Made by a program: the position numbers and the translations under genes. The notes under the pieces were generated by a model. It was not told where the DNA came from. It ran no database searches and was given only the letters and a program-made list of their open reading frames with translations. A DNA stretch of 64,000 nucleotides. Origin: Megamonas funiformis (GTDB lineage Bacteria > Bacillota > Negativicutes > Selenomonadales > Selenomonadaceae). The stretch spans positions 558,001-622,000 of the forward strand of contig NZ_CP048627.1 in the NCBI RefSeq assembly GCF_010669225.1. Reading direction: 5' to 3'. Positions 17,202 to 28,229 of the stretch are shown here, in pieces (position 1 is the first letter of the stretch; the number at the start of each line of letters is the position of its first letter).

Positions 17202-18392
17202 TTATTGTAAGTCGTTTAAAAATGATTGCCCATGTTGTGGCATTTCAATAGAGAAGTTATCCGCAATAGTAGCACCTAAGTCAGCAAATGTTTTTCTGAT
17301 AGGAAGGCTACCATAATTTTTTAATTGTTTACTATAGATTAATAATGGCACATATTCGCGAGTGTGGTCAGTGCCTTTATATGTTGGGTCATTGCCATGG
17401 TCAGCAGTGATTAAGAGTAAATCTTCATCATGCATTTTTGCAAAAACTTCGTTTAATCTAGCATCAAATTCTTCAAGAGCATCACCATAACCAATAGGGT
17501 CGCGACGATGACCGAATTTAGCATCGAAATCTACAAGATTTGTGAAGCTGAGACCTGTGAAGTCTTCATCTAAAATATTTATAAATTTATCCATACCGTC
17601 CATATTAGAAACTGTGCGGATTGCTTTTGTAACACCTTCACCATCAAAGATATCACTTATTTTGCCGATAGCTATAGAAGCTAAGTTTGCTTCTTGAAGG
17701 CTATTCATTACAGTTTTGCCAAAAGGTTTTAAGGCATAATCATGTCTATTAGATGTACGAGTGAAATCTTCTTTGCAAGTACCAACATAAGGACGAGCAA
17801 TAATTCTGCCTAATTGGTATTTGCCTTCGCGAGTGATATCTCTACAGAATTGACAAATGCGATAAAGTTCTTCAAGCGGTATGATTTCTTCATGAGCTGC
17901 AATTTGAAGTACAGAGTCAGCTGAAGTATAAACGATTAAATCACCAGTTTTTAATTGATGTTCTCCGTATTGTTTGATGATTTCTGTACCGCTTGCAGGG
18001 CAGTTACCAACGATTTTTCTACCGGAGAATTTTTCAATTTGAGCGATTAAATCATCAGGAAAACCATCAGGGAAGACTTGGAAAGGTTTATCAATATAAA
18101 GTCCCATCATTTCCCAATGACCTGTCATTGTATCTTTACCGCAAGAAGCTTCTTGCATTTTTGTATAATATCCAAGAGATGGATGAACAGTATTTACGCC
18201 TTTGAGTTTATATATATTAGAAAGACCTAATCTTTCAAGATTTGGTACGTTTAAACCATTTTTAGCTGTGGAAATATGCAAAAGTGTATTTGCACCAATA
18301 TCGTCAAATTTATCAGCATCAGGAGTTTCGCCAATGCCAACGGAGTCCATAACTATAACATGAATGCGTTTAAATTTTTTAATGTTGTTCAT
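17202..18392 (-). CDS. deoB: Phosphopentomutase
   Basis: A 396-residue alkaline-phosphatase-superfamily enzyme that converts (deoxy)ribose-1-phosphate to the 5-phosphate. It shows [18 protein letters not shown] at the N-terminus, [11 protein letters not shown] with the catalytic threonine, [18 protein letters not shown] with metal-binding Asp/His, and the C-terminal MPQHGQSF. It lies between nupC and pdp with short gaps, so it is co-transcribed. Confidence 0.96.
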   Translation of the reverse strand: MNNIKKFKRIHVIVMDSVGIGETPDADKFDDIGANTLLHISTAKNGLNVPNLERLGLSNIYKLKGVNTVHPSLGYYTKMQEASCGKDTMTGHWEMMGLYIDKPFQVFPDGFPDDLIAQIEKFSGRKIVGNCPASGTEIIKQYGEHQLKTGDLIVYTSADSVLQIAAHEEIIPLEELYRICQFCRDITREGKYQLGRIIARPYVGTCKEDFTRTSNRHDYALKPFGKTVMNSLQEANLASIAIGKISDIFDGEGVTKAIRTVSNMDGMDKFINILDEDFTGLSFTNLVDFDAKFGHRRDPIGYGDALEEFDARLNEVFAKMHDEDLLLITADHGNDPTYKGTDHTREYVPLLIYSKQLKNYGSLPIRKTFADLGATIADNFSIEMPQHGQSFLNDLQ

Positions 18393-18406
18393 AGTATCAC
18401 CTAACC

Positions 18407-19588
18407 TTAAATTATTAAGCCTACAATTGTAGCATTTAAAATGCTAACTAATGTTGCACCATATAACAATCTAAGTCCGAAACAAGCTACTACATTACCT
18501 TTTTCTTCATTGAGGGCTTTAACTGCACCTGCAATAATACCAATAGAGGAGAAATTAGCAAAGGATACTAAGAAGATGGATACAATAGCTACGCTTTTTG
18601 CAGAGAGAATAACTGTACCACTGGAAAGTTGCATCATAGCTACAAATTCATTAGCAACTATTTTAGTAGCCATCAAGCTAGCAGCATCTACACATTCTGC
18701 CATTGGAATTCCCATGAAGAAGGCAAATGGTGAGAATAAATAACCTAGGATTTCTTGGAAAGAAATACCAATAATTCCTAAAAATACATTGTTGATTAAT
18801 GTGATAATGCCAACGAAACCGATTAGCATAGCACATACAATAACGCCGACTTTAAAACCGTCTAAGATATATTCACCGAGCATTTCAAAGAAAGATTGTC
18901 TTTTAGTTTCTGCTACTACTAGAATATCATCTTCAGGTTTAACTTCATAGGGATTTATAATGGAAGCGATTATAAATCCACCAAAGAGATTTAAAACGAG
19001 AGCTGTAACTACATATTTTGGTTCAATCATTACCATATATGCTCCAACGATGGACATAGAAACTGTGGACATTGCAGAAGCACATAAAGTATATAAACGA
19101 TTAGGTGGCAAAGGTCCGAGTAATTTTTTTACGGAAATAAATACTTCTGATTGACCTAAAATAGCGGAAGCCACTGCATTATAGGATTCAAGTTTGCCCA
19201 TGCCATTTACTTTGCTTAAAGCAAGACCGATATATTTGATGATAAATGGCAATATATGCCAATGTTGTAAGATACCGATTAAAGTAGAGATAAATGTAAT
19301 AGGCATTAAAACACTCATAAAGAAGATAGGATCATCAGGATTAGCCAATCTACCAAAAACGAAATTTATACCTTCTCTAGCACAATTTAAAAGTGCTGTA
19401 AATCCGTTAGCAATTGTACTGATTAAAACATTACCAGCAGATGTATTCAAAAGTAAAAATCCTAAAACAAATTGGAGAACAAGCATGGTGATAATTGGTC
19501 TATATTTTATTTTTTTGCGGTCATTGCTGACAATAAATGCCATACCAAAAACTAAGGCAAGTCCAGCTACACCAATAATATATTGCAT
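18407..19588 (-). CDS. nupC: Concentrative nucleoside transporter NupC
   Basis: A 393-residue CNT-family symporter with about ten membrane segments. Family marks are [33 protein letters not shown] and [27 protein letters not shown]. It imports nucleosides for the enzymes encoded around it. Neighbours are deoC (19 bp upstream) and deoB (14 bp downstream). A GGAGG site precedes the ATG. Confidence 0.94.
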   Translation of the reverse strand: MQYIIGVAGLALVFGMAFIVSNDRKKIKYRPIITMLVLQFVLGFLLLNTSAGNVLISTIANGFTALLNCAREGINFVFGRLANPDDPIFFMSVLMPITFISTLIGILQHWHILPFIIKYIGLALSKVNGMGKLESYNAVASAILGQSEVFISVKKLLGPLPPNRLYTLCASAMSTVSMSIVGAYMVMIEPKYVVTALVLNLFGGFIIASIINPYEVKPEDDILVVAETKRQSFFEMLGEYILDGFKVGVIVCAMLIGFVGIITLINNVFLGIIGISFQEILGYLFSPFAFFMGIPMAECVDAASLMATKIVANEFVAMMQLSSGTVILSAKSVAIVSIFLVSFANFSSIGIIAGAVKALNEEKGNVVACFGLRLLYGATLVSILNATIVGLII

Positions 19589-19607
19589 GATGATATCCTC
19601 CGTGTTT

Positions 19608-20249
19608 TTATTTTAGAAGTTTAACGCCAGCACTAGCACCGATACGAGTAGCACCAGCTTCTACCATGGCAAGAGCTTCTTCATGAGTATGAACACCACC
19701 AGAAGCTTTTACACCCATTTCAGCTCCTACTGTTTTACGCATGAGAGCGATGTCATGAACAGTTGCACCACCAGTGGAAAAACCAGTAGAAGTTTTTACA
19801 AAATCAGCACCTGCTTTTTGGGAAAGTTCGCAAGCTTTGATTTTTTCTTCATCAGTTAATAAGCAAGTTTCGATGATTACTTTTACGATAGCTTTATCTT
19901 TAGCAGCTTCTACGATTTGATGAATTTCATTTTCTACATAATCATACTCTTTATCTTTGAGCATTGCGATATTGATTACCATATCAATTTCTTGAGCGCC
20001 TTTTTCAATAGCATCTTTAGTTTCAAAAACTTTTACTTCTGTAGTATTAGCACCAAGAGGGAAGCCGATTACAGTACATACTTTAACATCTGTATTTTTT
20101 AATTCTTGATGAGCAAGTGCAACCCAGCAAGGATTTACGCAAACGGAAGCAAAATCATAAGTTTTAGCTTCAGCGATTAATTTTAAAATGCTTTCTTTAT
20201 TTGTGTTAGGTTTTAAAGCTGTGTGGTCGATTAATTTATTGATGTTCAT
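19608..20249 (-). CDS. deoC: Deoxyribose-phosphate aldolase
   Basis: A 213-residue class I aldolase that cleaves deoxyribose-5-phosphate to acetaldehyde and glyceraldehyde-3-phosphate. It shows [31 protein letters not shown] and, with the Schiff-base lysine, [20 protein letters not shown], plus [15 protein letters not shown]. Its substrate is the classic inducer that releases DeoR. A 63-bp gap without a terminator separates it from cdd. Confidence 0.96.
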   Translation of the reverse strand: MNINKLIDHTALKPNTNKESILKLIAEAKTYDFASVCVNPCWVALAHQELKNTDVKVCTVIGFPLGANTTEVKVFETKDAIEKGAQEIDMVINIAMLKDKEYDYVENEIHQIVEAAKDKAIVKVIIETCLLTDEEKIKACELSQKAGADFVKTSTGFSTGGATVHDIALMRKTVGAEMGVKASGGVHTHEEALAMVEAGATRIGASAGVKLLK

Positions 20250-20312
20250 TATAAATACTCCTTTAGATGTTTATTTCATATATTTATTATTTATATTAAT
20301 GAAGGATAATTT

Positions 20313-20714
20313 TTATTTTTTTAAATCTTCTTTAGTGAAAGCACCAGGTAAGATTTCGTCCATAGTTTTTACAATATATTCTGTAGGACTTTTGCCTAAG
20401 ATGATTTTTATATCTTTAGTGGCAAATTCTACAATTACTTGACGGCAGATACCGCATGGATAAGTGTAATCATTTTCTACACCAACAATGGCGATAGCTT
20501 TAATTTTTTGATGACCTTCAGAAATGGCTTTGAAGATAGCTGTTCTTTCAGCACAATTAGTAGCTCCATAAGAAGCGTTTTCTATATTGCAACCAGTATA
20601 GATTGTATCGTCTTCAGTGAGTACAGCAGCGCCTACTTTAAAATTAGAATATGGAGTGTAAGCATTAGCACGGCCTTCATAAGCTTTTTTTACTAATAAA
20701 TCACAATTTATCAT
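20313..20714 (-). CDS. cdd: Cytidine deaminase
   Basis: A 133-residue zinc enzyme that deaminates cytidine and deoxycytidine. It shows YTPYSNFKVGAAVLT, then the active site NCAERTAIF (Cys ligand and catalytic Glu), and PCGICRQVIVEF (two Cys ligands). It is the first gene of the nucleoside operon. AGGAGGAT precedes the ATG, and a near-consensus promoter with a palindrome lies upstream. Confidence 0.96.
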   Translation of the reverse strand: MINCDLLVKKAYEGRANAYTPYSNFKVGAAVLTEDDTIYTGCNIENASYGATNCAERTAIFKAISEGHQKIKAIAIVGVENDYTYPCGICRQVIVEFATKDIKIILGKSPTEYIVKTMDEILPGAFTKEDLKK

Positions 20715-20787
20715 GATGAAATCCTCCTATTAATCTATTTAATATTAAAATTTAAAATTAAAAGAAAATTCAAGTTTCATTTCTTAA

Positions 20788-20820
20788 GTTCATTATAATT
20801 CATAAATGAACAAATGTAAA
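20788..20820 (-). promoter_or_regulatory. Promoter of the nucleoside operon with candidate DeoR operator
   Basis: On the minus strand TTTACA (20815-20820) and TATAAT (20792-20797) are 17 bp apart. The inverted repeat GTTCATT (20788-20794) / AATGAAC (20805-20811) covers the -10 box and spacer, where a repressor would block RNA polymerase. The arms resemble the ATTGAA/TTCAAT-type halves I recall for Bacillus DeoR, but not exactly. Confidence 0.65.
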
Positions 20821-20948
20821 TAGCAAAATGAAAATAATTTCAAAAATATTTTATTAGCTTAAAAAGATAATTTATAAAGTAAAAATAAGAATTCTTGATT
20901 TAAATAATTAAAATTTGCTATAATGTATCTTTAGATTAAAAAAAGAAG

Positions 20949-21857
20949 GTGATTACAATTATTTTTAATGAATTGACTATAAATGATAAAGATAGATTAG
21001 ATAGCTTTTTTAAATTAAACTATCATGAAAATTCTCATTTGAATTTTACAAATTTATTTATGTGGCGCAAAGCTTATAACATTATGTGGTGTATTGAAGA
21101 TGATATTTTATATTTCAAAGCTAAATTCCATGATAGTGAATTTGCACTTCAGCCACTTTGTAAAAAAGATAGATTATTTGAAGCTATTGATAAATTAAAA
21201 GCATATTTTAATGATAAGAATATAGAATTCACACTTTCTGGCTTAGAAGAAAATATCGTTGAAGAATTAAAAAATTATCCTAATGGAGAATTTGAGTTTT
21301 CAACTAATCGCGATGATGATGATTATGTCTATAATGCTATAGATTTAATAAATTTATCAGGAAGAAAATTCCATTCTAAGAAAAATCATTTGAATAGTTT
21401 CCGAAAAAATTATCTAGAAGCTAAATATTTGCCAATTAATAATGATATAATAACATTATGTAAGATAACGATTAATGGCTGGTATAAAAAACGTTTAGCA
21501 CTTACTCCTGATGACCCATTTATCGGAGCTGAACGAGATGCTATCATTGAAGTGCTTAATAATTTTGAGCAGTTAAAATTAAAAGGTGGAGCATTATTTT
21601 TGGTTAATAAAGTAATGGCATTTACTTTTGGTGAGCAGTTAAATGAAGATACAGCTGTTATTCACGTAGAAAAAGCTGATCCAGATGTCAATGGTGCTTA
21701 TACTGCAATAAATCAGGCTTTTGTGGCTAATACTTGGCAAGATATGACTTATATCAATCGTGAAGAGGATATGGGTATTGAAGGTTTAAGAAAAGCAAAA
21801 GAGTCTTATCGCCCTGTGAAGATGATTAAAAAATTTACAGCTATTTTTAAAGGATAA
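20949..21857 (+). CDS. DUF2156 protein (lysylphosphatidylglycerol synthase C-terminal-like)
   Basis: A 302-residue GNAT-like protein of the DUF2156 family, related to the catalytic domain of MprF-type aminoacyl transferases. Visible stretches are HENSHLNFTNLFMWRKAYN, KFHSKKNHLNSFRKNY, TFGEQLNEDTAVIHVEKADPD and the C-terminal DMTYINREEDMGIEGLRKAKESYRP (shown in part). It has no membrane segments. The exact acceptor is unknown. The GTG at 20949 sits immediately after AGAAGG; an in-frame ATT at 20958 has normal spacing and may be the true start. A DUF1934 gene and argS follow on the same strand. Confidence 0.75.
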   Translation: MITIIFNELTINDKDRLDSFFKLNYHENSHLNFTNLFMWRKAYNIMWCIEDDILYFKAKFHDSEFALQPLCKKDRLFEAIDKLKAYFNDKNIEFTLSGLEENIVEELKNYPNGEFEFSTNRDDDDYVYNAIDLINLSGRKFHSKKNHLNSFRKNYLEAKYLPINNDIITLCKITINGWYKKRLALTPDDPFIGAERDAIIEVLNNFEQLKLKGGALFLVNKVMAFTFGEQLNEDTAVIHVEKADPDVNGAYTAINQAFVANTWQDMTYINREEDMGIEGLRKAKESYRPVKMIKKFTAIFKG

Positions 21858-21936
21858 TTCTCTAAATACAGTTGGCAAGGTATAAAGATTAAGTTATAAT
21901 AAAACTTAATGTGTTTATAGGGAGATTATCTATTTA

Positions 21937-22350
21937 ATGAACAAAGTTATTGTTAAAATTAACAGTAAACAAAAAAATGATAAACAAAATACAATAAAAA
22001 TGAAGGCATTGGCTAATGCTTATACAAAAAATGGTATTTTGTATGTCATTTATAAAGAAAAAGATTTAAATGAAGAAAAAGAAACTTCAACGATGTTAAA
22101 AATACAGGAAAATAGCCTGACGCTTACGCGAACTGGTGGCGTACAACAACAGCAAGTTTTTGTCGAAGGAAAAGAAAGTGTAAGCGATTATATAACACCT
22201 TATGGTAATTTAAAAATGAAGGTAAAGACACATCGTTTGGAAATAATTACAGGCATGAAATCTACTATAAAAATAGATTATGCTTTATATATAAATAATA
22301 GTTGGCAAAGTGATAATGAACTTATGATTAGATTAGAGCCAGCAAATTGA
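21937..22350 (+). CDS. DUF1934 (YwiB-like) protein
   Basis: A 137-residue beta-rich protein resembling the DUF1934/YwiB family (lipocalin-like calycin fold). It is commonly encoded immediately before argS in Firmicutes, as here. Family-like parts are LTRTGGVQQQQVFVEGKES, a YGNLKMKVKTHRLEI strand pair, and the IDYALYINN end. Function is unknown. It lies 69 bp before argS and may share its transcript. The ribosome binding site is GGGAGA before the ATG. Confidence 0.78.
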   Translation: MNKVIVKINSKQKNDKQNTIKMKALANAYTKNGILYVIYKEKDLNEEKETSTMLKIQENSLTLTRTGGVQQQQVFVEGKESVSDYITPYGNLKMKVKTHRLEIITGMKSTIKIDYALYINNSWQSDNELMIRLEPAN

Positions 22351-22419
22351 GTTTACTAATGATATATTGCTAATATACAATTAATATAGAGATAAATATA
22401 AAACTTAGGAGGATTTTGA

Positions 22420-24075
22420 TTGGATACTAAAGATTTGCTTATACAAGCCATCAAAGATGCAGTTGCAAAAGCTATAGCTGAGCAGGCACTTCCTGAAGGA
22501 CAGTTACCTACTGTTATTTTAGAAGTACCACCAAAGAAAGAATTAGGTGATTTCGCATCTAATATTGCTATGCAATCAGCTAGAGTTTTTCATGTAGCAC
22601 CAAGAAAAATTGCTGAAGAAATTGTAAGCCGTTTAGATGCTACTTTTTTGGAAAAAACAGAAATTGCAGGACCTGGATTTATTAATTTTTACTTAAAATC
22701 TGATGTTATTTATGATGCTTTAGCTAATTTATTAAAAGCTGGCAGTGAATATGGTAATTTACCAAAACAAGAAACACCAAGAATTCAAGTAGAATATGTA
22801 AGTGCTAACCCTACTGGTCCACTTCATGTAGGTCATGGTCGTGGAGCTGCTTTTGGTAGTGCTTTAGTAAATCTTATGCGTGCAGCAGGATATAATGTTT
22901 CTAGTGAATATTATATAAATGATGCTGGTAAACAGATTGATAACTTGGCATTATCTGTAAATGCTCGTTATCTTGAATTATTGGGTAAAGAAGTAGAGTT
23001 CCCAGAAAATGGTTACCATGGTCAAGACATCATTGAAACAGCAAAACGCATTATCGCTAAAGATGGTGATAAATATTTAAATATGTCTGATGAAGAAAGA
23101 TTATCCATCTTTAAAGAATTAGCATTAAAAGAAAAATTAGCAGCATTAAAAGAAGATTTAGCTGCATTTAATGTTCATTTTGATGTATGGTTCAGTGAAA
23201 GAACACTTCATCCAGATGCTGTTAATGCTGTTTGTGATAAACTTTTAGCTAATGGCAACATGTATAAACAAGATGGTGCTTTATGGCTAAAATCCACTGC
23301 TTATGGTGATGATAAAGACCGCGTAGTTATTCGTGATAATGGTGTGCCTACTTATTTAGCAGCAGATATTGCATACCATGATAATAAATTTGAACGTAAA
23401 TTTGATAAACTCATCAATATTTGGGGTGCTGACCACCATGGTTATGTTTGCCGTGTAAAAGCAGCAATGGCAGCACTTGGTTATAATGCTGATGATTTAG
23501 AAGTTTTATTATTACAAATGGTAAGCCTCTATCGTGATGGTGAACTTGTAAAAATGTCTAAACGTACAGGTCAAAGCGTAACTTTATCTGAATTAATCGA
23601 AGAAGTAGGTGCTGATGCAGCTCGTTTCTTCTTTATCATGCGTTCTTTAGACAGTCAGCTTGATTTTGATTTAAACTTAGCAAAATCTCAATCTAATGAA
23701 AATCCTGTATACTATGTTCAATATGCTTATGCTCGTATTTGTAGTATTTTCCGTCAAATGAAAGAAGCTGGTATTGAAACAACTGAAAATCCACAGCTTT
23801 CTTTATTGACAGATGAAGCAGAAATTGCTTTAATTAAAAAGTTATTATCTTATCCAGATGAAATTGCAACAGCAGCTAAAAATAAAGCACCACATCGTAT
23901 TGCAACATATGTACATGATTTAGCATCTATGTTCCATAGTTTCTATAATAAATGCCGTATTTTAGGTGTAGATGCAAAATTAGCAGGAGCAAGACTTGCT
24001 CTTTGTTTAGCCGTAAAATATGTATTAGCTCATGCACTTGCAATTTTAGGTGTTAATGCACCAGAAAAAATGTAA
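22420..24075 (+). CDS. argS: Arginyl-tRNA synthetase
   Basis: A 551-residue class I synthetase. The Add1 N-terminal domain has PPKKELGDFASNIA, the HIGH-type motif is HVGHGRGAAFG (about residue 138), and VKMSKRTGQSVTL is the KMSKS region. A DALR anticodon-binding C-terminus ends the protein. The start is a TTG with AGGAGGA six bases upstream; no ATG is suitably placed. It is followed by rpoE and pyrG, a common Firmicute order. Confidence 0.97.
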   Translation: MDTKDLLIQAIKDAVAKAIAEQALPEGQLPTVILEVPPKKELGDFASNIAMQSARVFHVAPRKIAEEIVSRLDATFLEKTEIAGPGFINFYLKSDVIYDALANLLKAGSEYGNLPKQETPRIQVEYVSANPTGPLHVGHGRGAAFGSALVNLMRAAGYNVSSEYYINDAGKQIDNLALSVNARYLELLGKEVEFPENGYHGQDIIETAKRIIAKDGDKYLNMSDEERLSIFKELALKEKLAALKEDLAAFNVHFDVWFSERTLHPDAVNAVCDKLLANGNMYKQDGALWLKSTAYGDDKDRVVIRDNGVPTYLAADIAYHDNKFERKFDKLINIWGADHHGYVCRVKAAMAALGYNADDLEVLLLQMVSLYRDGELVKMSKRTGQSVTLSELIEEVGADAARFFFIMRSLDSQLDFDLNLAKSQSNENPVYYVQYAYARICSIFRQMKEAGIETTENPQLSLLTDEAEIALIKKLLSYPDEIATAAKNKAPHRIATYVHDLASMFHSFYNKCRILGVDAKLAGARLALCLAVKYVLAHALAILGVNAPEKM

Positions 24076-24114
24076 TAATTTTTAATGTAAATGATAATTG
24101 GGAGGAAATACTTG

Positions 24115-24462
24115 ATGGATTTTCTGCATAGTTCAGAAACAGATGTAGCATACTATATCTTAAATTTAGCTAATAAACCTATCTTTTTTAAAGACCTTAT
24201 TTTAGAAGTAATAGAGAAAAAATGTAAACCAGTGCAGTCCTTATCTGCTTCTATATCTGAAGTATATACACTTATTAATATGGACGCTCGTTTTCAACAT
24301 ACAGGTAATGGTATGTGGGGTCTTGTAGAATGGAATCCACCAGAAACAAAACGTAGTAGTGTTTCTAGTAGTTCTTCTAGCACTAGCAAAATGAAAGCAA
24401 TGTCCAACAGACGTCGTACTTCTTTATTAGAAGGCATTCAAGACGATACAGATAAAGCATAA
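24115..24462 (+). CDS. rpoE: RNA polymerase delta subunit (RpoE), atypical tail
   Basis: About 115 residues. The N-terminal 70 form a HARE-HTH/ASXH domain (DVAYYILNLANKPIFFKDL, then TGNGMWGLVEW), which places it with the RNA polymerase delta subunit, also supported by its location between argS and pyrG. The tail differs from the long acidic tail of Bacillus delta. It is only about 45 residues, serine-rich and partly basic (a run of seven serines and a NRRRTS stretch). This matters because the acidic tail is what displaces nucleic acid from polymerase. The GGGAGG site suits either the ATG at 24115 or the adjacent TTG at 24112. Confidence 0.8.
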   Translation: MDFLHSSETDVAYYILNLANKPIFFKDLILEVIEKKCKPVQSLSASISEVYTLINMDARFQHTGNGMWGLVEWNPPETKRSSVSSSSSSTSKMKAMSNRRRTSLLEGIQDDTDKA

Positions 24463-24467
24463 TTTAG

Positions 24468-26099
<1,632 letters not shown>

Positions 26100-26112
26100 T
26101 AAATATGCTATT

Positions 26113-26149
26113 AAATAGAGTAGAGATAAATTCTCTACTCTATTTTTTT
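26113..26149 (+). terminator. Terminator of pyrG
   Basis: A 14-bp perfect stem (AAATAGAGTAGAGA with its complement), a 5-nt loop and a T tract. Confidence 0.92.
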
Positions 26150-26199
26150 ATAAGTTTTTTTCTTATAGTGCTATCAGAAAAATTCCTACAAAAAAATTA

Positions 26200-26420
26200 G
26201 AATTTTGCCGATATAACAAATAAACAGAATATGCGATAATTATTTACGGAATAATTATTGACATACTCCTCATGCCTAAATGCAGGGGATTCTTGGATAC
26301 AAACGATACTTGCCTACTAAAATAGCAGGTCTTACTATATCTCTCCAAAGAAGGTTGATGCCCCAACCTTCCATATATTTATAGCAGCATTTCTATCTCT
26401 ATCGTGAGTGGTTTTGCACT
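26200..26420 (-). ncRNA. Predicted omega RNA region at the IS right end
   Basis: In characterised IS605 elements the tnpB 3' end and right end are transcribed as the guide RNA, and its guide is the flanking DNA. By that rule the RNA here runs leftward through the right-end hairpin and takes its guide from sequence just below 26258. Extent is inferred, not seen. Confidence 0.4.
26236..26258. repeat. Inverted repeat next to the IS right end
   Basis: ATAATTATT and AATAATTAT face each other across TACGG, directly outside the likely right end of the IS605-type element. It could be part of the original promoter region of the truncated sensor kinase or an insertion-site hairpin. Confidence 0.4.
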
Positions 26421-27441
26421 TTGCGCAAATCCACTCACGAACTGCCAAATTTTTAGTTTCAGGATTTTTTGTACCACAAACATGGCAAATTTGCGAACTT
26501 GGATAGTATCTATCTACCTTTTGCACTATTGAGCCAATTTCTCTCGCTTTATATTCAAGAATTTTTATAAATTCACTAAATCCATAGTCAGATATTTTTC
26601 TACCCCAACGTTTTTGCATTCCTTTTATATTCAAATCTTCTATGCAGATTAAAGCATATTCACTACAAATTTTATTTGCTAATTTAAAATGAAAATCTTT
26701 ACGTTGATTAGATATTTTCTTATGCAATCTGGCAAGAGCTATTTTTGCTAATCTACGATGATTTGAACCTTTCTTTTTTCTAGATAATATTCTATTAGCC
26801 TTTTTTATATCATTAACATTTTGCTTAAAAAATAAAGGTGCTTTTATATCTTCATTATCCGATGCTGTTAAAAACTGTTTTAGTCCAAAGTCATAGCCGA
26901 CGCTTTTACCTGTTCTTGCTAAAACTTTATTCTCGTTAGTTTCACAAACAAAATAAAGATATATATCACCTAAAGTATCACGTTTAATTGTTATTGTTTT
27001 AACTATTCCTTCAATATCTCTACTTTTAAAATATTTGTATTTTTGTTTATTAATTTCTATAATATTACCCTTTAAAAGCTTCCAACCAGCTTGTTTGAGC
27101 GTGAATGATTTATATTTTCGTATCTTTTTAAAAGATGGTGGTGCTGTACGAATTTTATGTTTTAAATTTCTAAAAAACAATTTACAAGCACGGTCTATTC
27201 TTTGAGTTATGTCTTGAATAGCTTGCGAACCTACTTCTTTAAAATAGCTAAATTTACCTATTTTCTTAAGTTTAGTTAAATGTTTTTGAAGCTTATAGAT
27301 ATTAAGAGATTTTTTAAATAAACGATAATATCTTTTATGCAAAGCAATACAGTGATTGTAGATAATTCCAGCTATATTAATAACTTTATGAAGTTTTTTA
27401 TTCCTTTTTGCCTTATACAATTTAAAACAATATGTCTTCAC
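26335..27441 (-). CDS. tnpB: TnpB RNA-guided nuclease of the IS605 element
   Basis: About 368 residues. The RuvC-like motifs look intact: Asp in SVGYDFGLKQF (about 184), Glu in LICIEDLNIKGM, and the last Asp in THDRDRNAAINIW. The zinc finger between the last two has CHVCGTK and WICAKC. TnpB proteins are programmable nucleases, ancestral to Cas12, guided by an omega RNA made from the element's right end. I begin it at the GTG 27441 because GCAGGTGA precedes it at normal distance; an in-frame ATG lies at 27465. The gene starts shortly after tnpA ends. Confidence 0.88.
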   Translation of the reverse strand: MKTYCFKLYKAKRNKKLHKVINIAGIIYNHCIALHKRYYRLFKKSLNIYKLQKHLTKLKKIGKFSYFKEVGSQAIQDITQRIDRACKLFFRNLKHKIRTAPPSFKKIRKYKSFTLKQAGWKLLKGNIIEINKQKYKYFKSRDIEGIVKTITIKRDTLGDIYLYFVCETNENKVLARTGKSVGYDFGLKQFLTASDNEDIKAPLFFKQNVNDIKKANRILSRKKKGSNHRRLAKIALARLHKKISNQRKDFHFKLANKICSEYALICIEDLNIKGMQKRWGRKISDYGFSEFIKILEYKAREIGSIVQKVDRYYPSSQICHVCGTKNPETKNLAVREWICAKCKTTHDRDRNAAINIWKVGASTFFGEI

Positions 27442-27469
27442 TACAATCACCTGCCTTTTTATCATTTAT

Positions 27470-27865
27470 TTATTCTGAACGCTTTTGACTTTCTATATAC
27501 TGTTTAATAATTGACATTGGTGCTCCACCAACTGTAGATACAAAATATGAATTTGTCCACAATGTTGGTAGCCTTGATTTTAACCATGAAAATTCTTCTC
27601 GAAGTATCCTTGAAGATATTCCTTTTATTCGTTTAACAACTTTATGTATACCAAATTGTGGATCAACTTCTAAAAACAAATGAACATGGTCTGGCTTTAC
27701 TTCCATCTCGATTAAATCGACGTGAAGCTCCTGACAAATATTATTAATCAACTCCTTTAATCGTTCATCAACACCATTGTTCAAGACTTTTCTACGATAT
27801 TTAGGACAAAATACTACATGATATTTACAAGAATATACTATATTATTATTTGATTTATATTTCAT
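27470..27865 (-). CDS. tnpA: TnpA Y1 HUH transposase of the IS605 element
   Basis: A 131-residue single-strand transposase. It shows YSCKYHVVFCPKYRRKVL, the HUH motif in VKPDHVHLFLEVDP (about 62), and the catalytic tyrosine in IIKQYIESQ near the C-terminus. All key residues are present, so the element may still move. No strong ribosome binding site precedes the ATG, which is usual for this family. Confidence 0.92.
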   Translation of the reverse strand: MKYKSNNNIVYSCKYHVVFCPKYRRKVLNNGVDERLKELINNICQELHVDLIEMEVKPDHVHLFLEVDPQFGIHKVVKRIKGISSRILREEFSWLKSRLPTLWTNSYFVSTVGGAPMSIIKQYIESQKRSE

Positions 27866-27974
27866 AAAAGTATTATATAACTATTAAAAATATAATACAA
27901 TAAAAAACAATGATATCGAATCATTGTTTTTTAGCGAGCTTATATCCCCATAAATAAATTTAGGGGCTTTACAC

Positions 27975-28229
27975 TTGCATTTGGTAAAAATTATTTATAC
28001 AAAGACAAAGATAGATTTAGAAATTATTGATGATGGTATTGGTTTTAATGAAGAAACGGCAAAAAGAGCAAAATTAAATCATCATTTAGGTCTTAGAAGT
28101 ATGCAAAAACGCATAGAATTATTACAAGGTGAATTTGAAATAATTTCTAAAATGAATGAAGGTACAATAATAAAAATTGTGATACCTGTAGAAAATATAC
28201 CAACAAGAGAGGATTTTGATTATGAGTAG
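27975..28229 (+). pseudogene. Sensor histidine kinase, C-terminal ATPase remnant
   Basis: The 84 remaining residues are the end of a NarX/DegS-type HATPase domain: LEIIDDGIGFNEE (G1 box), then LGLRSMQKRIELLQGEFEI (G2-like) and TIIKIVIP. The sensor, DHp/HisKA_3 part and N box are missing. The frame runs straight into the IS605 left end, and no kinase 5' half is found on the other side of the element after the pyrG terminator. Insertion was therefore accompanied or followed by deletion. The stop codon overlaps the start of the response regulator gene by 8 nt, the usual coupling of a two-component pair. Confidence 0.85.

Larger units (their letters stand above)
26258..27970 (-). mobile_element. 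IS200/IS605-family element with tnpA and tnpB
   Basis: About 1.7 kb on the minus strand, with tnpA first and tnpB second. The right end (26258-26300) holds TTGACATACTCCTCATGCC and a GC-containing hairpin, as is typical for this family. The left end near 27900-27970 has two foldable segments (AACAATGAT/ATCATTGTT and CCCC/GGGG). The family moves as single-stranded DNA without terminal inverted repeats or target duplication. Exact ends were set by eye and may be off by several bases. The left end abuts a truncated sensor kinase gene. Confidence 0.85.
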
